Below, piece by piece: positions 33,703 through 42,588 of a stretch of 64,000 bases of DNA. How positions within the stretch are numbered: position 1 is the stretch's first letter; the number at the start of each line of letters is the position of its first letter. Position numbers and translations under genes: made by a program. The notes beneath the pieces were generated by a model. The model was not told where the DNA came from. It did no database searches and saw nothing but the letters and a program-made list of their open reading frames with translations. The DNA comes from Eubacterium sp. UBA3279 (GTDB lineage Bacteria > Bacillota > Clostridia > Lachnospirales > Lachnospiraceae). The stretch lies in the NCBI GenBank assembly GCA_002361775.1, contig DETV01000048.1, forward strand, positions 1-64,000. Direction: 5' to 3'.

Positions 33703-35643
33703 TTAGTAGAGCTTTGCACCTGCCGGGATTCTGTCATCTACCATCAGAAGGTTCAGTCCTTCGTGACCGTCTTCCTCGTGTACGGCTGAAATCAGCATAC
33801 CCTCAGAGTCAATGCCCATCATCTTTCTCGGTGGCAGGTTCACGATAGCGATTGCTGTCTTACCAACCAGTTCTTCCGGCTCATAATAGTCGTGAATACC
33901 GCTTAAAATCACACGGTCTTTGCGTTCTCCGTCATCTAATGTAAACTTCAGAAGCTTCTTTGACTTCGGTACTGCTTCACAAGCTAAAATCTTAACTGCT
34001 CTGAAATCAGACTTACTGAATGTATCGAAATCTACCATTTCTTCAAAGATTGGCTCAATCTTCACATTAGAGAAATCAATTTTTTCTGGCTCTGAATTTG
34101 GTGTAGAAACCTCTTTAGAACTTACACCATTTTCGGATTTTACAGCACCGATGGTCTTCATTGTCGGGAACGCCAGAACGTCACGGATTGCTGCAGAATC
34201 TGTCAACAGCATTACCATACGGTCAATACCGAATCCAATTCCACCTGTAGGCGGCATACCGATCTCCAGCGCATTCAGGAAATCTTCATCTGTAGTATTG
34301 GCTTCTTCGTCTCCCTGAGCAAGCAGTTCTTCCTGTGCTTTAAAACGGGCTCTCTGGTCAATCGGATCATTCAGCTCGGAATAAGCATTTGCCATCTCCC
34401 ATCCGTTCATGAAGAACTCAAAACGCTCTGTATATTCAGGATTTTCCGGTTTTTTCTTTGTCAGAGGAGAAATCTCAATCGGGTGATCCATAACAAAGGT
34501 AGGCTGAATCAGATGTTCTTCTGCAAATTCTTCAAAGAACAGGGCAAGAATATCGCCTTTTTTATGACGTTCTTCATACTCTACATTATGTTCTTTTGCT
34601 GCAGCTCTTGCTTCTTTCAGAGTGTGAATTTCATTGAAATCAACACCTGCATATTTCTTAACTGCATCTACCATAGTGATTCTTTCAAATGGTTTTCCCA
34701 GATCCATTTCAATTCCGTTATATACGATCTTAGTTGTTCCCAGAACTTCCTGAGCCACATAACGATACAGATTTTCTGTAAGATCCATCATTCCATTATA
34801 GTCTGTATAAGCCTGGTACAGCTCCATCAGTGTAAATTCCGGATTATGTCTTGTATCAAGTCCTTCGTTACGGAATACACGGCCAATCTCATAAACTCTT
34901 TCCAGACCTCCTACGATCAGTCTCTTCAGATATAATTCCAGAGAAATACGCAGTTTCAGATCTTCATTCAATGCGTTAAAATGTGTTTCAAATGGTCTTG
35001 CTGCTGCACCGCCGGCATTTGCTACCAACATAGGAGTTTCCACTTCCATAAATCCCTGAGTATCCAGGTATTTACGGATAGCGCTGATAATTTTGGAACG
35101 TTTGATAAAGGTATCTTTAACTTCCGGATTCATAATCAGATCCACATATCTTTGACGATAACGGATATCTGTATTCGTCAGTCCGTGGAACTTCTCAGGA
35201 AGTACCTGCAGACTCTTGGAAAGCAGAGTCACAGCAGATGCATGAATGGAAATTTCTCCGGTTTTGGTTTTGAAAACTTCTCCGGTAATACCAACAATAT
35301 CGCCAATATCCATTTTCTTAAATGCTTTGTATTCCTCTTCTCCAATGCTGTCTCTTGCCACATAAGACTGAATATTTCCCTTCAGATCCTGCACATTGCA
35401 GAAAGAAGCTTTACCCATCACACGTTTGGACATCATACGGCCTGCGATAGAAACGCTTTTACCCTCATAAGCCTCAAAATCATCTTTCAATTCTGTGCTG
35501 TGATTGGTAACATCATATTTTGTAATTTGAAACGGGTCTTTTCCGTTTTCCTGGAGTTCTGCCAGTTTCTCCCGGCGCACCTTCAATAACTGATTAATAT
35601 CCTGTTCCTGAACCTGCTTCTTCTGTTCTGCCACCTTTTTCAC
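33703..35643 (-). CDS. lysS: Lysyl-tRNA synthetase (class II) with C-terminal tRNA-binding domain
   Basis: The 646-aa enzyme charges tRNA-Lys. An OB-fold anticodon-binding domain (about 55-160) is followed by the class II catalytic core, with FRNEGLDTRHNPEFT (motif 2) near 260 and GIGFGIDRMVM (motif 3) near 470. Ordinary bacterial LysS ends near residue 500. Here a linker and an extra Trbp111/EMAP-type tRNA-binding domain (about 535-646: DFDTFSKSDFRAVKILACE, IVNLPPRKMMGIDSEGMLIS) are fused, as in the MetG C-terminus. It forms an operon with greA, which lies 14 nt upstream. Confidence 0.95.
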   Translation of the reverse strand: MKKVAEQKKQVQEQDINQLLKVRREKLAELQENGKDPFQITKYDVTNHSTELKDDFEAYEGKSVSIAGRMMSKRVMGKASFCNVQDLKGNIQSYVARDSIGEEEYKAFKKMDIGDIVGITGEVFKTKTGEISIHASAVTLLSKSLQVLPEKFHGLTNTDIRYRQRYVDLIMNPEVKDTFIKRSKIISAIRKYLDTQGFMEVETPMLVANAGGAAARPFETHFNALNEDLKLRISLELYLKRLIVGGLERVYEIGRVFRNEGLDTRHNPEFTLMELYQAYTDYNGMMDLTENLYRYVAQEVLGTTKIVYNGIEMDLGKPFERITMVDAVKKYAGVDFNEIHTLKEARAAAKEHNVEYEERHKKGDILALFFEEFAEEHLIQPTFVMDHPIEISPLTKKKPENPEYTERFEFFMNGWEMANAYSELNDPIDQRARFKAQEELLAQGDEEANTTDEDFLNALEIGMPPTGGIGFGIDRMVMLLTDSAAIRDVLAFPTMKTIGAVKSENGVSSKEVSTPNSEPEKIDFSNVKIEPIFEEMVDFDTFSKSDFRAVKILACEAVPKSKKLLKFTLDDGERKDRVILSGIHDYYEPEELVGKTAIAIVNLPPRKMMGIDSEGMLISAVHEEDGHEGLNLLMVDDRIPAGAKLY

Positions 35644-35657
35644 TCCTTATCTTTAAA

Positions 35658-36143
35658 TTAAATATTTCTCTCAATTTTCAGTACTTTATACTGCATCACA
35701 TCACCGTCAGCCATTTCCACATCTACCACGTCTCCCTGTTTTGCGCCGATGAGTGCTTTTCCCACAGGAGATTCATTGGAAATTTTACCCTGGAGACTGT
35801 TGGCTTCTGTAGAACCTACCAACTGGAATTCCATTTCTTCGTCATATTCCATATCCAGAACTTTAACTTTACATCCCACATTGATTTTTTCATAATCTAC
35901 TTCGTCTTCTACAACAACTTCTGCATTTTTCAAAATCTTTTCGATTTCTTCGATACGCGCCTCGATATCTCTCTGTTCATCTTTCGCTGCATCATACTCT
36001 GCATTCTCAGACAGGTCACCCTGTTCTCTTGCTTCTTTAATTTTATCTGCAACTTCTTTTCTTTTTACTACCTTCAAGTCATGCAGTTCATCTTCCAGTT
36101 TTTTCAGACCTGCATATGTGAGAATATTTTTCTTAGCTTCCAT
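35658..36143 (-). CDS. greA: Transcription elongation factor GreA
   Basis: The 161-aa protein has the usual N-terminal coiled coil (TYAGLKKLEDELHDLKVVKRKEVADKIKEAREQGDLSENAEYDAAK), including the acidic tip DLSENAEYDAAKDEQ, and the C-terminal FKBP-like domain (NESPVGKALIGAKQGDVVDV). It rescues stalled RNA polymerase by stimulating transcript cleavage. The length is normal. A consensus promoter lies 88 nt upstream, and lysS follows directly. Confidence 0.97.
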   Translation of the reverse strand: MEAKKNILTYAGLKKLEDELHDLKVVKRKEVADKIKEAREQGDLSENAEYDAAKDEQRDIEARIEEIEKILKNAEVVVEDEVDYEKINVGCKVKVLDMEYDEEMEFQLVGSTEANSLQGKISNESPVGKALIGAKQGDVVDVEMADGDVMQYKVLKIERNI

Positions 36144-36230
36144 TTTTGCTCCATCCCTTTCTGAATATCTCTCTATATTATCATCCTGTGTATAAAAATT
36201 CTGCTGTATTTATGTCATAACAATCACTGT

Positions 36231-36259
36231 ATTATAAAGGAAACCCCCGAAAATGTCAA
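36231..36259 (-). promoter_or_regulatory. Consensus sigma-A promoter of greA-lysS
   Basis: On the minus strand TTGACA (36254..36259) and TATAAT (36231..36236) are separated by exactly 17 nt, a perfect match in both boxes. The 7-bp inverted repeat GGAAACC/GGTTTCC brackets the -35 box, and may represent the dusB terminator overlapping this promoter. Confidence 0.88.
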
Positions 36260-36305
36260 CCATTCCAGCGGTTTCCTCTGTTTTTTTTAATAGTTTTTTA
36301 TTGCT

Positions 36306-37268
36306 TTAAACTTCCCAGTGTTCCAGCAGATCAAACAACTGTTTCATGGTTTCAATCTCATTGACAGCTCCTCTCAGCCGGGCTGAATGGGGGAAGCCTG
36401 CCGTATACCAGGCCACGTGTTTCCGCATCTCCCGCATCCCGGTATATTCTCCTTTATAGTGAAGCTGAAGCTCTGCATGACGGCGAATCATCTTCTTTAC
36501 TTCTTCCAGCGTGGGACGGGGAAGTAATTCCCCTGTTTCCAGATAATGAGGGATTTCGTGGAATATCCAGGGATTTCCCTGAGCAGCTCTTCCCACCATA
36601 ATTCCATCACATCCGGTCTCTTCCACCAGTTTTTGAGCCTTACGGGGCGAATCCACATCTCCATTTCCTATCACAGGAATTGATACTGCTTCTTTTACCT
36701 GACGGATAATATCCCAATCTGCCTTTCCGGAATAATACTGTTCCCTCGTCCTTCCATGAACGGCTATTGCGGCAGCGCCGCTGTCTTCTATAATCCTGGC
36801 TATTTCTACCGCATTAACAGAATCTTCTGTAAATCCTTTCCGGATTTTTACTGTCAACGGCTTTTTTATGGCCTTAGATACGGCTGTGACAATCTCCCGC
36901 ACCAATTTGGGATTTTTCATCAGCGCAGAGCCTTCCTGGTTATTTACCACTTTAGGAACGGGACATCCCATATTGATATCCAGAATATCAAACGGTTTTT
37001 CTTCGATTCTTTTCGCCATTTCACTCATGATCACCGGATCCGATCCAAAAAGCTGAAGAGATACGGGACGTTCTTCCGGCTCTATCTTCATCAGGGTTTC
37101 AGTATTTTTATTGTTATAATAAATTGCTTTTGCACTGACCATCTCCATGCACAGCAATCCTGCTCCCTGTTCTTTACAAAGCAGACGAAATGGCAGGTCG
37201 GTTACTCCTGCCATCGGCGCCAGAATCACATTGTTTGGTAAAATCACATTTCCGATCTGAAGCTTCAT
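36306..37268 (-). CDS. dusB: tRNA-dihydrouridine synthase
   Basis: The 320-aa flavoenzyme reduces uridines in tRNA D-loops. Visible family motifs are APMAGVTDLPFR at the N-terminus, DINMGCPVPKVV with the catalytic Cys near 100, VKIRKGF, VHGRTREQYYSGKADW and GNGDVDSPRKA, then GIMVGRAAQGNPWIF for FMN binding. It overlaps the preceding small gene by an ATGA. It is the last gene of the patatin-argF-birA group. Confidence 0.95.
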   Translation of the reverse strand: MKLQIGNVILPNNVILAPMAGVTDLPFRLLCKEQGAGLLCMEMVSAKAIYYNNKNTETLMKIEPEERPVSLQLFGSDPVIMSEMAKRIEEKPFDILDINMGCPVPKVVNNQEGSALMKNPKLVREIVTAVSKAIKKPLTVKIRKGFTEDSVNAVEIARIIEDSGAAAIAVHGRTREQYYSGKADWDIIRQVKEAVSIPVIGNGDVDSPRKAQKLVEETGCDGIMVGRAAQGNPWIFHEIPHYLETGELLPRPTLEEVKKMIRRHAELQLHYKGEYTGMREMRKHVAWYTAGFPHSARLRGAVNEIETMKQLFDLLEHWEV

Positions 37269-37612
37269 TCTTCTGCTCCCTCTTCAATCTCTTCTCCCAG
37301 AAAAAACACTTTATAATATAATTCCAGTGCCTCCAGCAGTTCTGTTTTCGTTTTCTGAAGTTCCTTGATACGCAGCACACTTCCTATATCATCATACATG
37401 GCGTCTGCTTCCAAAGCTTCTGTTTTAAACTGCAGACTGCCCTCCTCATCAAATTCCAGTGTGAGAATACCCCCAATTTCCTCCGTATACATCACACACA
37501 TGATCTGAAGTTCTTCCTTCACCTGTTCCGGCAGAGCCGAAAAATCCTGATTAAAATAATATTTCTGTTCGTAAGCGCTGGCTCCGCAAAGTACAATTTT
37601 ATCTGAATACAT
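37265..37612 (-). CDS. Conserved hypothetical protein (DUF6145-like)
   Basis: The 115-aa acidic protein has a predicted mixed alpha/beta fold (DKIVLCGASAYEQKYYFNQDF, VKEELQIMCVMYTEEIGGIL, LTLEFDEEGSLQF) and a helical C-terminus. It occurs between birA and dusB in related Lachnospiraceae as I recall, possibly annotated DUF6145; that label is unchecked. The function is unknown. RBS AAAGGGAG is present, and the stop overlaps the dusB start. Confidence 0.75.
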   Translation of the reverse strand: MYSDKIVLCGASAYEQKYYFNQDFSALPEQVKEELQIMCVMYTEEIGGILTLEFDEEGSLQFKTEALEADAMYDDIGSVLRIKELQKTKTELLEALELYYKVFFLGEEIEEGAEE

Positions 37613-37627
37613 GAATTCTCCCTTTCT

Positions 37628-38632
37628 TTAGACGTAACTGTAAAGTCCACGGACAGATACTTCTCCGGCATAGACCTGCTCTATCCTGTGATCTTCTCGT
37701 TCTACCAGAAGTTCGCCCATCTTATTGATTCCTCTTGCTATTCCCGTATATTCTTTTCCCGGTTCTAATACTTTTACCGGCTGTTGACAATTTGCCGACA
37801 CTGCCTCGTACTCTTCTAACAACCCGGATAAATCCTGTGTTTTTTCAAAAATAGCATAATTATCCTCAAATCTTTTCATAATCTGCGCAATCAATTCTGC
37901 CCGGTTTACGGAATGACCAAGCTCTGCCTGAAGTGAAGTTGCTTTATCCTGCAATTCTTCCGGAAATTCTCCGGTATTGACATTGATTCCCACACCGATT
38001 ACCAGATATTCTATATAATCGATTTGAGCGCTCATTTCTGTAAGTATTCCCACCAGTTTTTTTCGATTCAACACCACATCATTAGGCCACTTGATCTGTA
38101 CCTTCTGCGTACATTTTTCAGAATCCAGAATTTTTTGAACAGCCTGTGCCACCGACAATCCCATTACCAGTGTAAGCATGGAAGCTCTCTGAGGAAGGAT
38201 GTCCGGGCGCATCAAAAGGGTCATATAAACCGATGAGCCTTTTGGCGATTCCCATACTCTTCCCCGTCTTCCTTTTCCCTTCTTCTGACAGTCTGCAACC
38301 ACCAGGGTACCGGAAACAGCTCCTTCCTCCGCCAGCTTTTTCGCCTGTGTATTAGTGGAATCTGTTTCTTCCTGAAAATATACTTCCTTTCCTGCCCACT
38401 TCGTGGTCAGGCGGCTTTTTATCTCACTTTCTCCCAGCACATCCGGCACATCAACCAGGCAGTATCCCTTATTCTGTACTGCCTGAATCTGATATCCTTC
38501 TTCTTTTAGCTGTTTCATATATTTCCACACAGCGGTACGGGAAACACCCAGTTTTTCACACAACTCCTGCCCCGACAAATAGCCTTTTTCGCTGCGCAAA
38601 AGCTTTAAAATTTTTGTTTTTGTAGATTCCAT
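37628..38632 (-). CDS. birA: Bifunctional biotin-protein ligase / biotin operon repressor
   Basis: The 334-aa BirA has an N-terminal winged helix (about 1-65: LLRSEKGYLSGQELCEKLGVSRTAVWKYMKQL), followed by the ligase domain with the biotinyl-AMP loop GKGRRGRVWESPKG near 118, KWPNDVVLNRKKLVGIL near 180 and a C-terminal SH3-like domain. It attaches biotin to carboxylases and should repress biotin genes when loaded. It starts 3 nt after the argF stop, with its AGGAG inside the argF end. Confidence 0.95.
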   Translation of the reverse strand: MESTKTKILKLLRSEKGYLSGQELCEKLGVSRTAVWKYMKQLKEEGYQIQAVQNKGYCLVDVPDVLGESEIKSRLTTKWAGKEVYFQEETDSTNTQAKKLAEEGAVSGTLVVADCQKKGKGRRGRVWESPKGSSVYMTLLMRPDILPQRASMLTLVMGLSVAQAVQKILDSEKCTQKVQIKWPNDVVLNRKKLVGILTEMSAQIDYIEYLVIGVGINVNTGEFPEELQDKATSLQAELGHSVNRAELIAQIMKRFEDNYAIFEKTQDLSGLLEEYEAVSANCQQPVKVLEPGKEYTGIARGINKMGELLVEREDHRIEQVYAGEVSVRGLYSYV

Positions 38633-38635
38633 GAA

Positions 38636-39625
38636 TCATGCTCCTAAAGTGGCTGCCATCACTGCTTTAATCGTATGCATTCTGTTCTCCGCTTCTTCAA
38701 ACACCTTCGACTGAGCAGAACGAAATACCTCATCTGTTACTTCCATCTCTGTCAGATGAAATTTTTCTCCTATTTCTTTTCCAATTTCTGTTTTCAGATC
38801 ATGGAAAGAGGGGAGACAATGAAGGAAGATTGCCTGGCTGCCTGCTTGTTTCATCACCTCTCCGGTTACTTTGTAGGGACTTAATTCCCGGATTCTTTCT
38901 TCCCAGATCTCATCCGGTTCTCCCATAGATACCCACACATCTGTGCAGATCACATCTGCTCCCTTTACCGCCTCGGCAACATTTTCTGTCAAAGTAATCG
39001 TTGCTCCTGATTCTTTCCCAAATTCTTCACATTCTTTCACCAATTCCTGATCAGGAAAATACTTTTTCGGCGCGCAGGCCACAAAATTCATTCCCATTTT
39101 TGTACAGGCAATCATGTAAGAATTTCCCATATTGTAACGGGCATCTCCCATATAGACCAGCTTGATCCCCTTAATTCTTCCAAAGTTTTCTTTGATCGTC
39201 AGCATATCCGCCAGCATCTGTGTAGGATGGTATTCATTTGTCAGTCCATTCCACACGGGAACATCTGCATATTTAGCCAGTTCTTCCACAATCTCCTGTC
39301 CAAATCCACGATACTCGATCCCGTCAAACATACTTCCTAAAACCCTTGCACTGTCTTCAATACTCTCTTTCTTTCCAAACTGAGAGCTTTTAGGATCCAG
39401 ATAAGTAGTTCCCATGCCCAGATCATGAGCTGCAATTTCAAAAGAACATCTTGTACGGGTACTTGTCTTTTCAAAAATCAAAGCAACATTTTTTCCCCGC
39501 AGGGTGTCTACCAGAATTCCTTTTTTCTTTTTTTCTTTCAATTGAGCCGCCAGCTCCAGAAGATAAGTAATTTCCTCTGTGGTATAATCTTTCAATGTCA
39601 GAAAATCTCTTCCTTTTAAGTTCAT
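38636..39625 (-). CDS. argF: Ornithine carbamoyltransferase
   Basis: The 329-aa enzyme makes citrulline from ornithine and carbamoyl phosphate. The motifs are STRTRCSFEIA (carbamoyl phosphate binding) near 55, the HPTQMLADM block near 133, and HCLPSFHD near 270. The length is typical of OTC rather than ATC. The RBS AGGAGG lies 9 nt before the ATG. No other arginine gene is in the window, so a catabolic or an anabolic role cannot be decided. Confidence 0.95.
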   Translation of the reverse strand: MNLKGRDFLTLKDYTTEEITYLLELAAQLKEKKKKGILVDTLRGKNVALIFEKTSTRTRCSFEIAAHDLGMGTTYLDPKSSQFGKKESIEDSARVLGSMFDGIEYRGFGQEIVEELAKYADVPVWNGLTNEYHPTQMLADMLTIKENFGRIKGIKLVYMGDARYNMGNSYMIACTKMGMNFVACAPKKYFPDQELVKECEEFGKESGATITLTENVAEAVKGADVICTDVWVSMGEPDEIWEERIRELSPYKVTGEVMKQAGSQAIFLHCLPSFHDLKTEIGKEIGEKFHLTEMEVTDEVFRSAQSKVFEEAENRMHTIKAVMAATLGA

Positions 39626-39669
39626 TTTTTCATTCCTCCTCCTGGTTCTTTATGGGTTCATATGGAAAT

Positions 39670-40836
39670 TCATGCCAAAAACCATACAAATACCGGTAAC
39701 TCCTCACTTTTCTCAGGACTCATCCTGAGTAATCGGTTTTTGACTTCTTCCCTGAGTTCCTCCACCGTATATACACGATATTTGGGAACACGGCAAATCT
39801 TTGCAGTTGCCTCCAATATTGCCAGATATAACTCTTTATAGGTCCATTCTCTGGAAAGTTTCAACTCCATGGCAACTCCTGGCAGTACTTTTTCCACAAA
39901 AGCCCTGATCCTGCCCTCTTCTTTTTCCCAGGTGTGGTACCATTCCAACAGTCTGTCTCTGGCCTCTTCCGGTATTTGCAACAATTTTCTTAAATAATAG
40001 CACTCTTCCTCATTTTCTTCAATATAATATATTTTTCCTTTTAAACCATAAATCATCCTTTGCGCGTCATAATACCCTATTTTCATATTACGTCTGCTTT
40101 TTTCAGGATTAAAATCAATGATATTCCCCAGATTGACTCTTGGTTCTATAGTGAAAATCTGTGTACCCTCCGGAATTTTTACTCTTTTTTCTCTTCCGAT
40201 CCCAAAAATCCGGATCATAATAATATCCTGATATCCCCGGTCTACTAATGAATCCAGCGGTACATTGTTAATGGCGCCTCCATCGATATATTTCCTTCCA
40301 TGAAGTTTTTCATTTTTAAATAATGGATAGATATACGCGCTTGCCAAAAGAAGATCTTTCATATACCCTGGCTCTACCCTTCTCAAATCAATATCCAGTT
40401 CCTTCAGCTCGTCCACACTGAACGTTTTAATATACAGTTCTACAGGAGAATTCCGGATTTTTTCTTCATCCACCACTTCCAGAATCAGATTTTTTAACGG
40501 GGTAATATCCAATCCCCCTTCTCCCATTTTCTTTGCCACATCACTGAGAGCCTCCCAAAAAGGCGTATCCCCTTCCAACAGCCGCTCCATTTTCTGGTCT
40601 TCCACATCCATCACCTGAGAATAAGTCAGATGACTCCAGACTCTTTCTGCTCTCTCCAGATCATCCATGCACATCATGGCTCCATTTAAGGCTCCCACGC
40701 TTGTTCCTGCAATCCCTTTTATCTTTATTCCCGCTTCTTTCAGAGCCTGCCAGGCGCCTACCTGATATGCGCCTTTGGCTCCTCCGCCCTCCAATACAAT
40801 CCCATATTCTTTATCCAAATCAATTATCGGCTGCAT
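39670..40836 (-). CDS. Patatin-like phospholipase
   Basis: The 388-aa protein has the patatin oxyanion glycine loop GGGAKGAYQVG near residue 18, the nucleophile elbow GTSVG near 43 and the catalytic DGG in YIDGGAINNVP near 190. This makes a Ser-Asp dyad lipid acyl hydrolase of the RssA/YlbK type. A C-terminal extension (about 280-388) is helical with no recognised domain. It is upstream of argF in the same orientation, 44 nt away. Confidence 0.9.
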   Translation of the reverse strand: MQPIIDLDKEYGIVLEGGGAKGAYQVGAWQALKEAGIKIKGIAGTSVGALNGAMMCMDDLERAERVWSHLTYSQVMDVEDQKMERLLEGDTPFWEALSDVAKKMGEGGLDITPLKNLILEVVDEEKIRNSPVELYIKTFSVDELKELDIDLRRVEPGYMKDLLLASAYIYPLFKNEKLHGRKYIDGGAINNVPLDSLVDRGYQDIIMIRIFGIGREKRVKIPEGTQIFTIEPRVNLGNIIDFNPEKSRRNMKIGYYDAQRMIYGLKGKIYYIEENEEECYYLRKLLQIPEEARDRLLEWYHTWEKEEGRIRAFVEKVLPGVAMELKLSREWTYKELYLAILEATAKICRVPKYRVYTVEELREEVKNRLLRMSPEKSEELPVFVWFLA

Positions 40837-40888
40837 ATTTTCTCCTCTCTGCTTTCTTCTATCCTATGTCCTTTTCCTTATACTTATG

Positions 40889-40934
40889 TCAAAACAGGGC
40901 TGCGGAAACATATTCACCCTGTTTCCCGCAGCCC
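40889..40934 (-). terminator. Terminator of the nfeD-SPFH operon
   Basis: GGGCTGCGGAAAC (40897..40909) pairs with GTTTCCCGCAGCCC (40921..40934) with one bulged base. On the minus strand the stem is followed by TGTTTT. It lies 17 nt after the SPFH gene and before the patatin gene. Confidence 0.8.
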
Positions 40935-40950
40935 CCTTGCAGCTTTCTCT

Positions 40951-41877
40951 TTAATTTTTATCAGTCATAATCTCTTTCAATGATGTGGCCAGACTTGCCA
41001 GACCCTGAATATCTGACGGAACAATAATCTTAGTGGCTTTTCCTTCTGCCATCTGGCCCAGCGCTTCCAGACTCTTCAATGTCAGTACGGCTTCATCTGC
41101 TCCCGCTTCTTTCAGGAAACGAATACCGTCTGCATTTGCCTGCTGCACTTTCAGGATAGCTTCCGCTTCACCTTCTGCTTCTTTGATCATCTTTTCTTTT
41201 TCAGCTTCTGCCCGAAGAATGGCAGCCTGTTTCTCAGCTTCTGCGTCCAGAATAGCAGAAGCTTTTTTACCTTCCGCCACCAGGATAGTAGATTTCTTCT
41301 CTCCTTCTGCGATCAGAATAGATTCCCGTCGTTCTCTCTCTGCTTTCATCTGCTTCTCCATGGCTTCCTGAATTGCTGCCGGAGGCATGATGTTTTTCAA
41401 TTCTACTCGGTTCACCTTAATTCCCCATGGATCTGTGGCAATATCCAGCGCCGCTCTCATCTTGGTATTAATGATCTCACGGGATGTAAGCGTTTCATCC
41501 AGTTCCATATCACCGATAATATTACGCAGAGTAGTTGCTGTCAGATTCTCTATTGCCATGATAGGATTTTCCACACCGTAGGCAAATAACTTCGGATCTG
41601 TAATCTGAAAAAATACAACTGTATCAATCCGCATGGTTACATTATCTTTTGTGATAACCGGCTGAGGCGGAAAATCCACAACCTGCTCTTTCATATTTAC
41701 TCTCTTGGCAACCCGGTCAATAAACGGCATTTTAAAATGAATACCCGTATCCCATGTTTCCTGATAAGCTCCCAGTCGTTCCACAACAAAAGCCTTCGCC
41801 TGAGGAACCACTTTGATACAGGAAAAAACGACCAATATCAATAAAACAAACAGTAATCCCAAAATAACCCAAATCAT
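40951..41877 (-). CDS. SPFH/Band 7 (stomatin-like) membrane protein
   Basis: The 308-aa protein has one N-terminal membrane helix (about 2-22), then the Band 7 domain (IKVVPQAKAFVVERLGAYQETWDTGIHFKMPF) and a long Ala/Glu-rich coiled coil (about 180-265, repeated EAEKQAAILRAEAEKEK). It is of the QmcA type, likely a membrane microdomain scaffold. It is coupled to an NfeD-like protein upstream, the common partner pair. The start lies 4 nt after the nfeD stop. Confidence 0.93.
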   Translation of the reverse strand: MIWVILGLLFVLLILVVFSCIKVVPQAKAFVVERLGAYQETWDTGIHFKMPFIDRVAKRVNMKEQVVDFPPQPVITKDNVTMRIDTVVFFQITDPKLFAYGVENPIMAIENLTATTLRNIIGDMELDETLTSREIINTKMRAALDIATDPWGIKVNRVELKNIMPPAAIQEAMEKQMKAERERRESILIAEGEKKSTILVAEGKKASAILDAEAEKQAAILRAEAEKEKMIKEAEGEAEAILKVQQANADGIRFLKEAGADEAVLTLKSLEALGQMAEGKATKIIVPSDIQGLASLATSLKEIMTDKN

Positions 41878-41880
41878 ACG

Positions 41881-42315
41881 CTACCCTTCCTTTCTCCTCA
41901 CAATAAGTTTTACACCATCAATTTTTTCTACCACCACAACAGTTCCTTTTTCTATATTGGTATGATTATCCATTGCTCTGGCTGTCCATTCCAGTCCATT
42001 GAGCTGCACCTGACCCCGGGCGCTGAGATTATCTATATTCTCAGAAACCACCGCTTCCTTTCCTACCAGACTTTCCACATTCGTTTTAGTCCGGTTCTTG
42101 TTCATAAAACGCATCGCCACAGGTCTGGTAAATATTAAAAGCAAAACAGAAACACCTAAAAACAGAAGCACCTGCACCAATATGCTGGCATGGAACAAGG
42201 CTGCTATACACGCTATCAGGGCTCCTCCGGCAAACCAGATAGTTGTCAGACCCAAAGTTACAATTTCAAAAATCACCAACAAAATCACTACTCCCAGCCA
42301 GAAAATCGCTTCCAT
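41881..42315 (-). CDS. NfeD-like membrane protein
   Basis: The 144-aa protein has three membrane helices in the first 85 residues (FWLGVVILLVIFEIV, LTTIWFAGGALIACIAALF, VLLFLGVSVLLLIF). The C-terminal OB-fold domain (about 95-144: LVGKEAVVSENIDNLSARGQVQLNG) is typical of NfeD. It works with the SPFH protein encoded next. RBS AAAGGAGG is strong. Confidence 0.9.
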   Translation of the reverse strand: MEAIFWLGVVILLVIFEIVTLGLTTIWFAGGALIACIAALFHASILVQVLLFLGVSVLLLIFTRPVAMRFMNKNRTKTNVESLVGKEAVVSENIDNLSARGQVQLNGLEWTARAMDNHTNIEKGTVVVVEKIDGVKLIVRRKEG

Positions 42316-42449
42316 TATTCTCCCTCCTTTGCTCTGGATTCAAAATATTTGTGATTAATTTATCATACACCATTTTTTCTGAAAATACAATATTTTATAT
42401 GAAAATGTCCTTTCAGTTTTCTTACATTTTCTTTTTATTTTGTAACAAA

Positions 42450-42504
42450 AACAGGAAGATTATACGAACGGGAATTTCATTCCTGTCTGTATAATCTTCC
42501 TGTT
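42450..42504 (-). terminator. Long perfect terminator hairpin after the wall hydrolase gene
   Basis: AACAGGAAGATTATAC (42450..42465) and its exact complement GTATAATCTTCCTGTT (42489..42504) form a 16-bp stem. The 23-nt loop contains a smaller GGGAAT/ATTCC hairpin. T-rich sequence follows on both strands, so it can stop transcription from either side. It lies 85 nt downstream of the hydrolase gene. Confidence 0.85.
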
Positions 42505-42588
42505 TTCTTTGCATATCTGCTTACTCCGAAAGCTGATTTTCTGAGTTTCCTGCAGTTATACATCTTTTATATACAATACTCCACACTC

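Noticed and set aside
42450..42504. Long palindrome as a miniature transposable element
   Set aside because: No target-site duplication or second copy was seen; its position after a gene and flanking T-runs fit a terminator.
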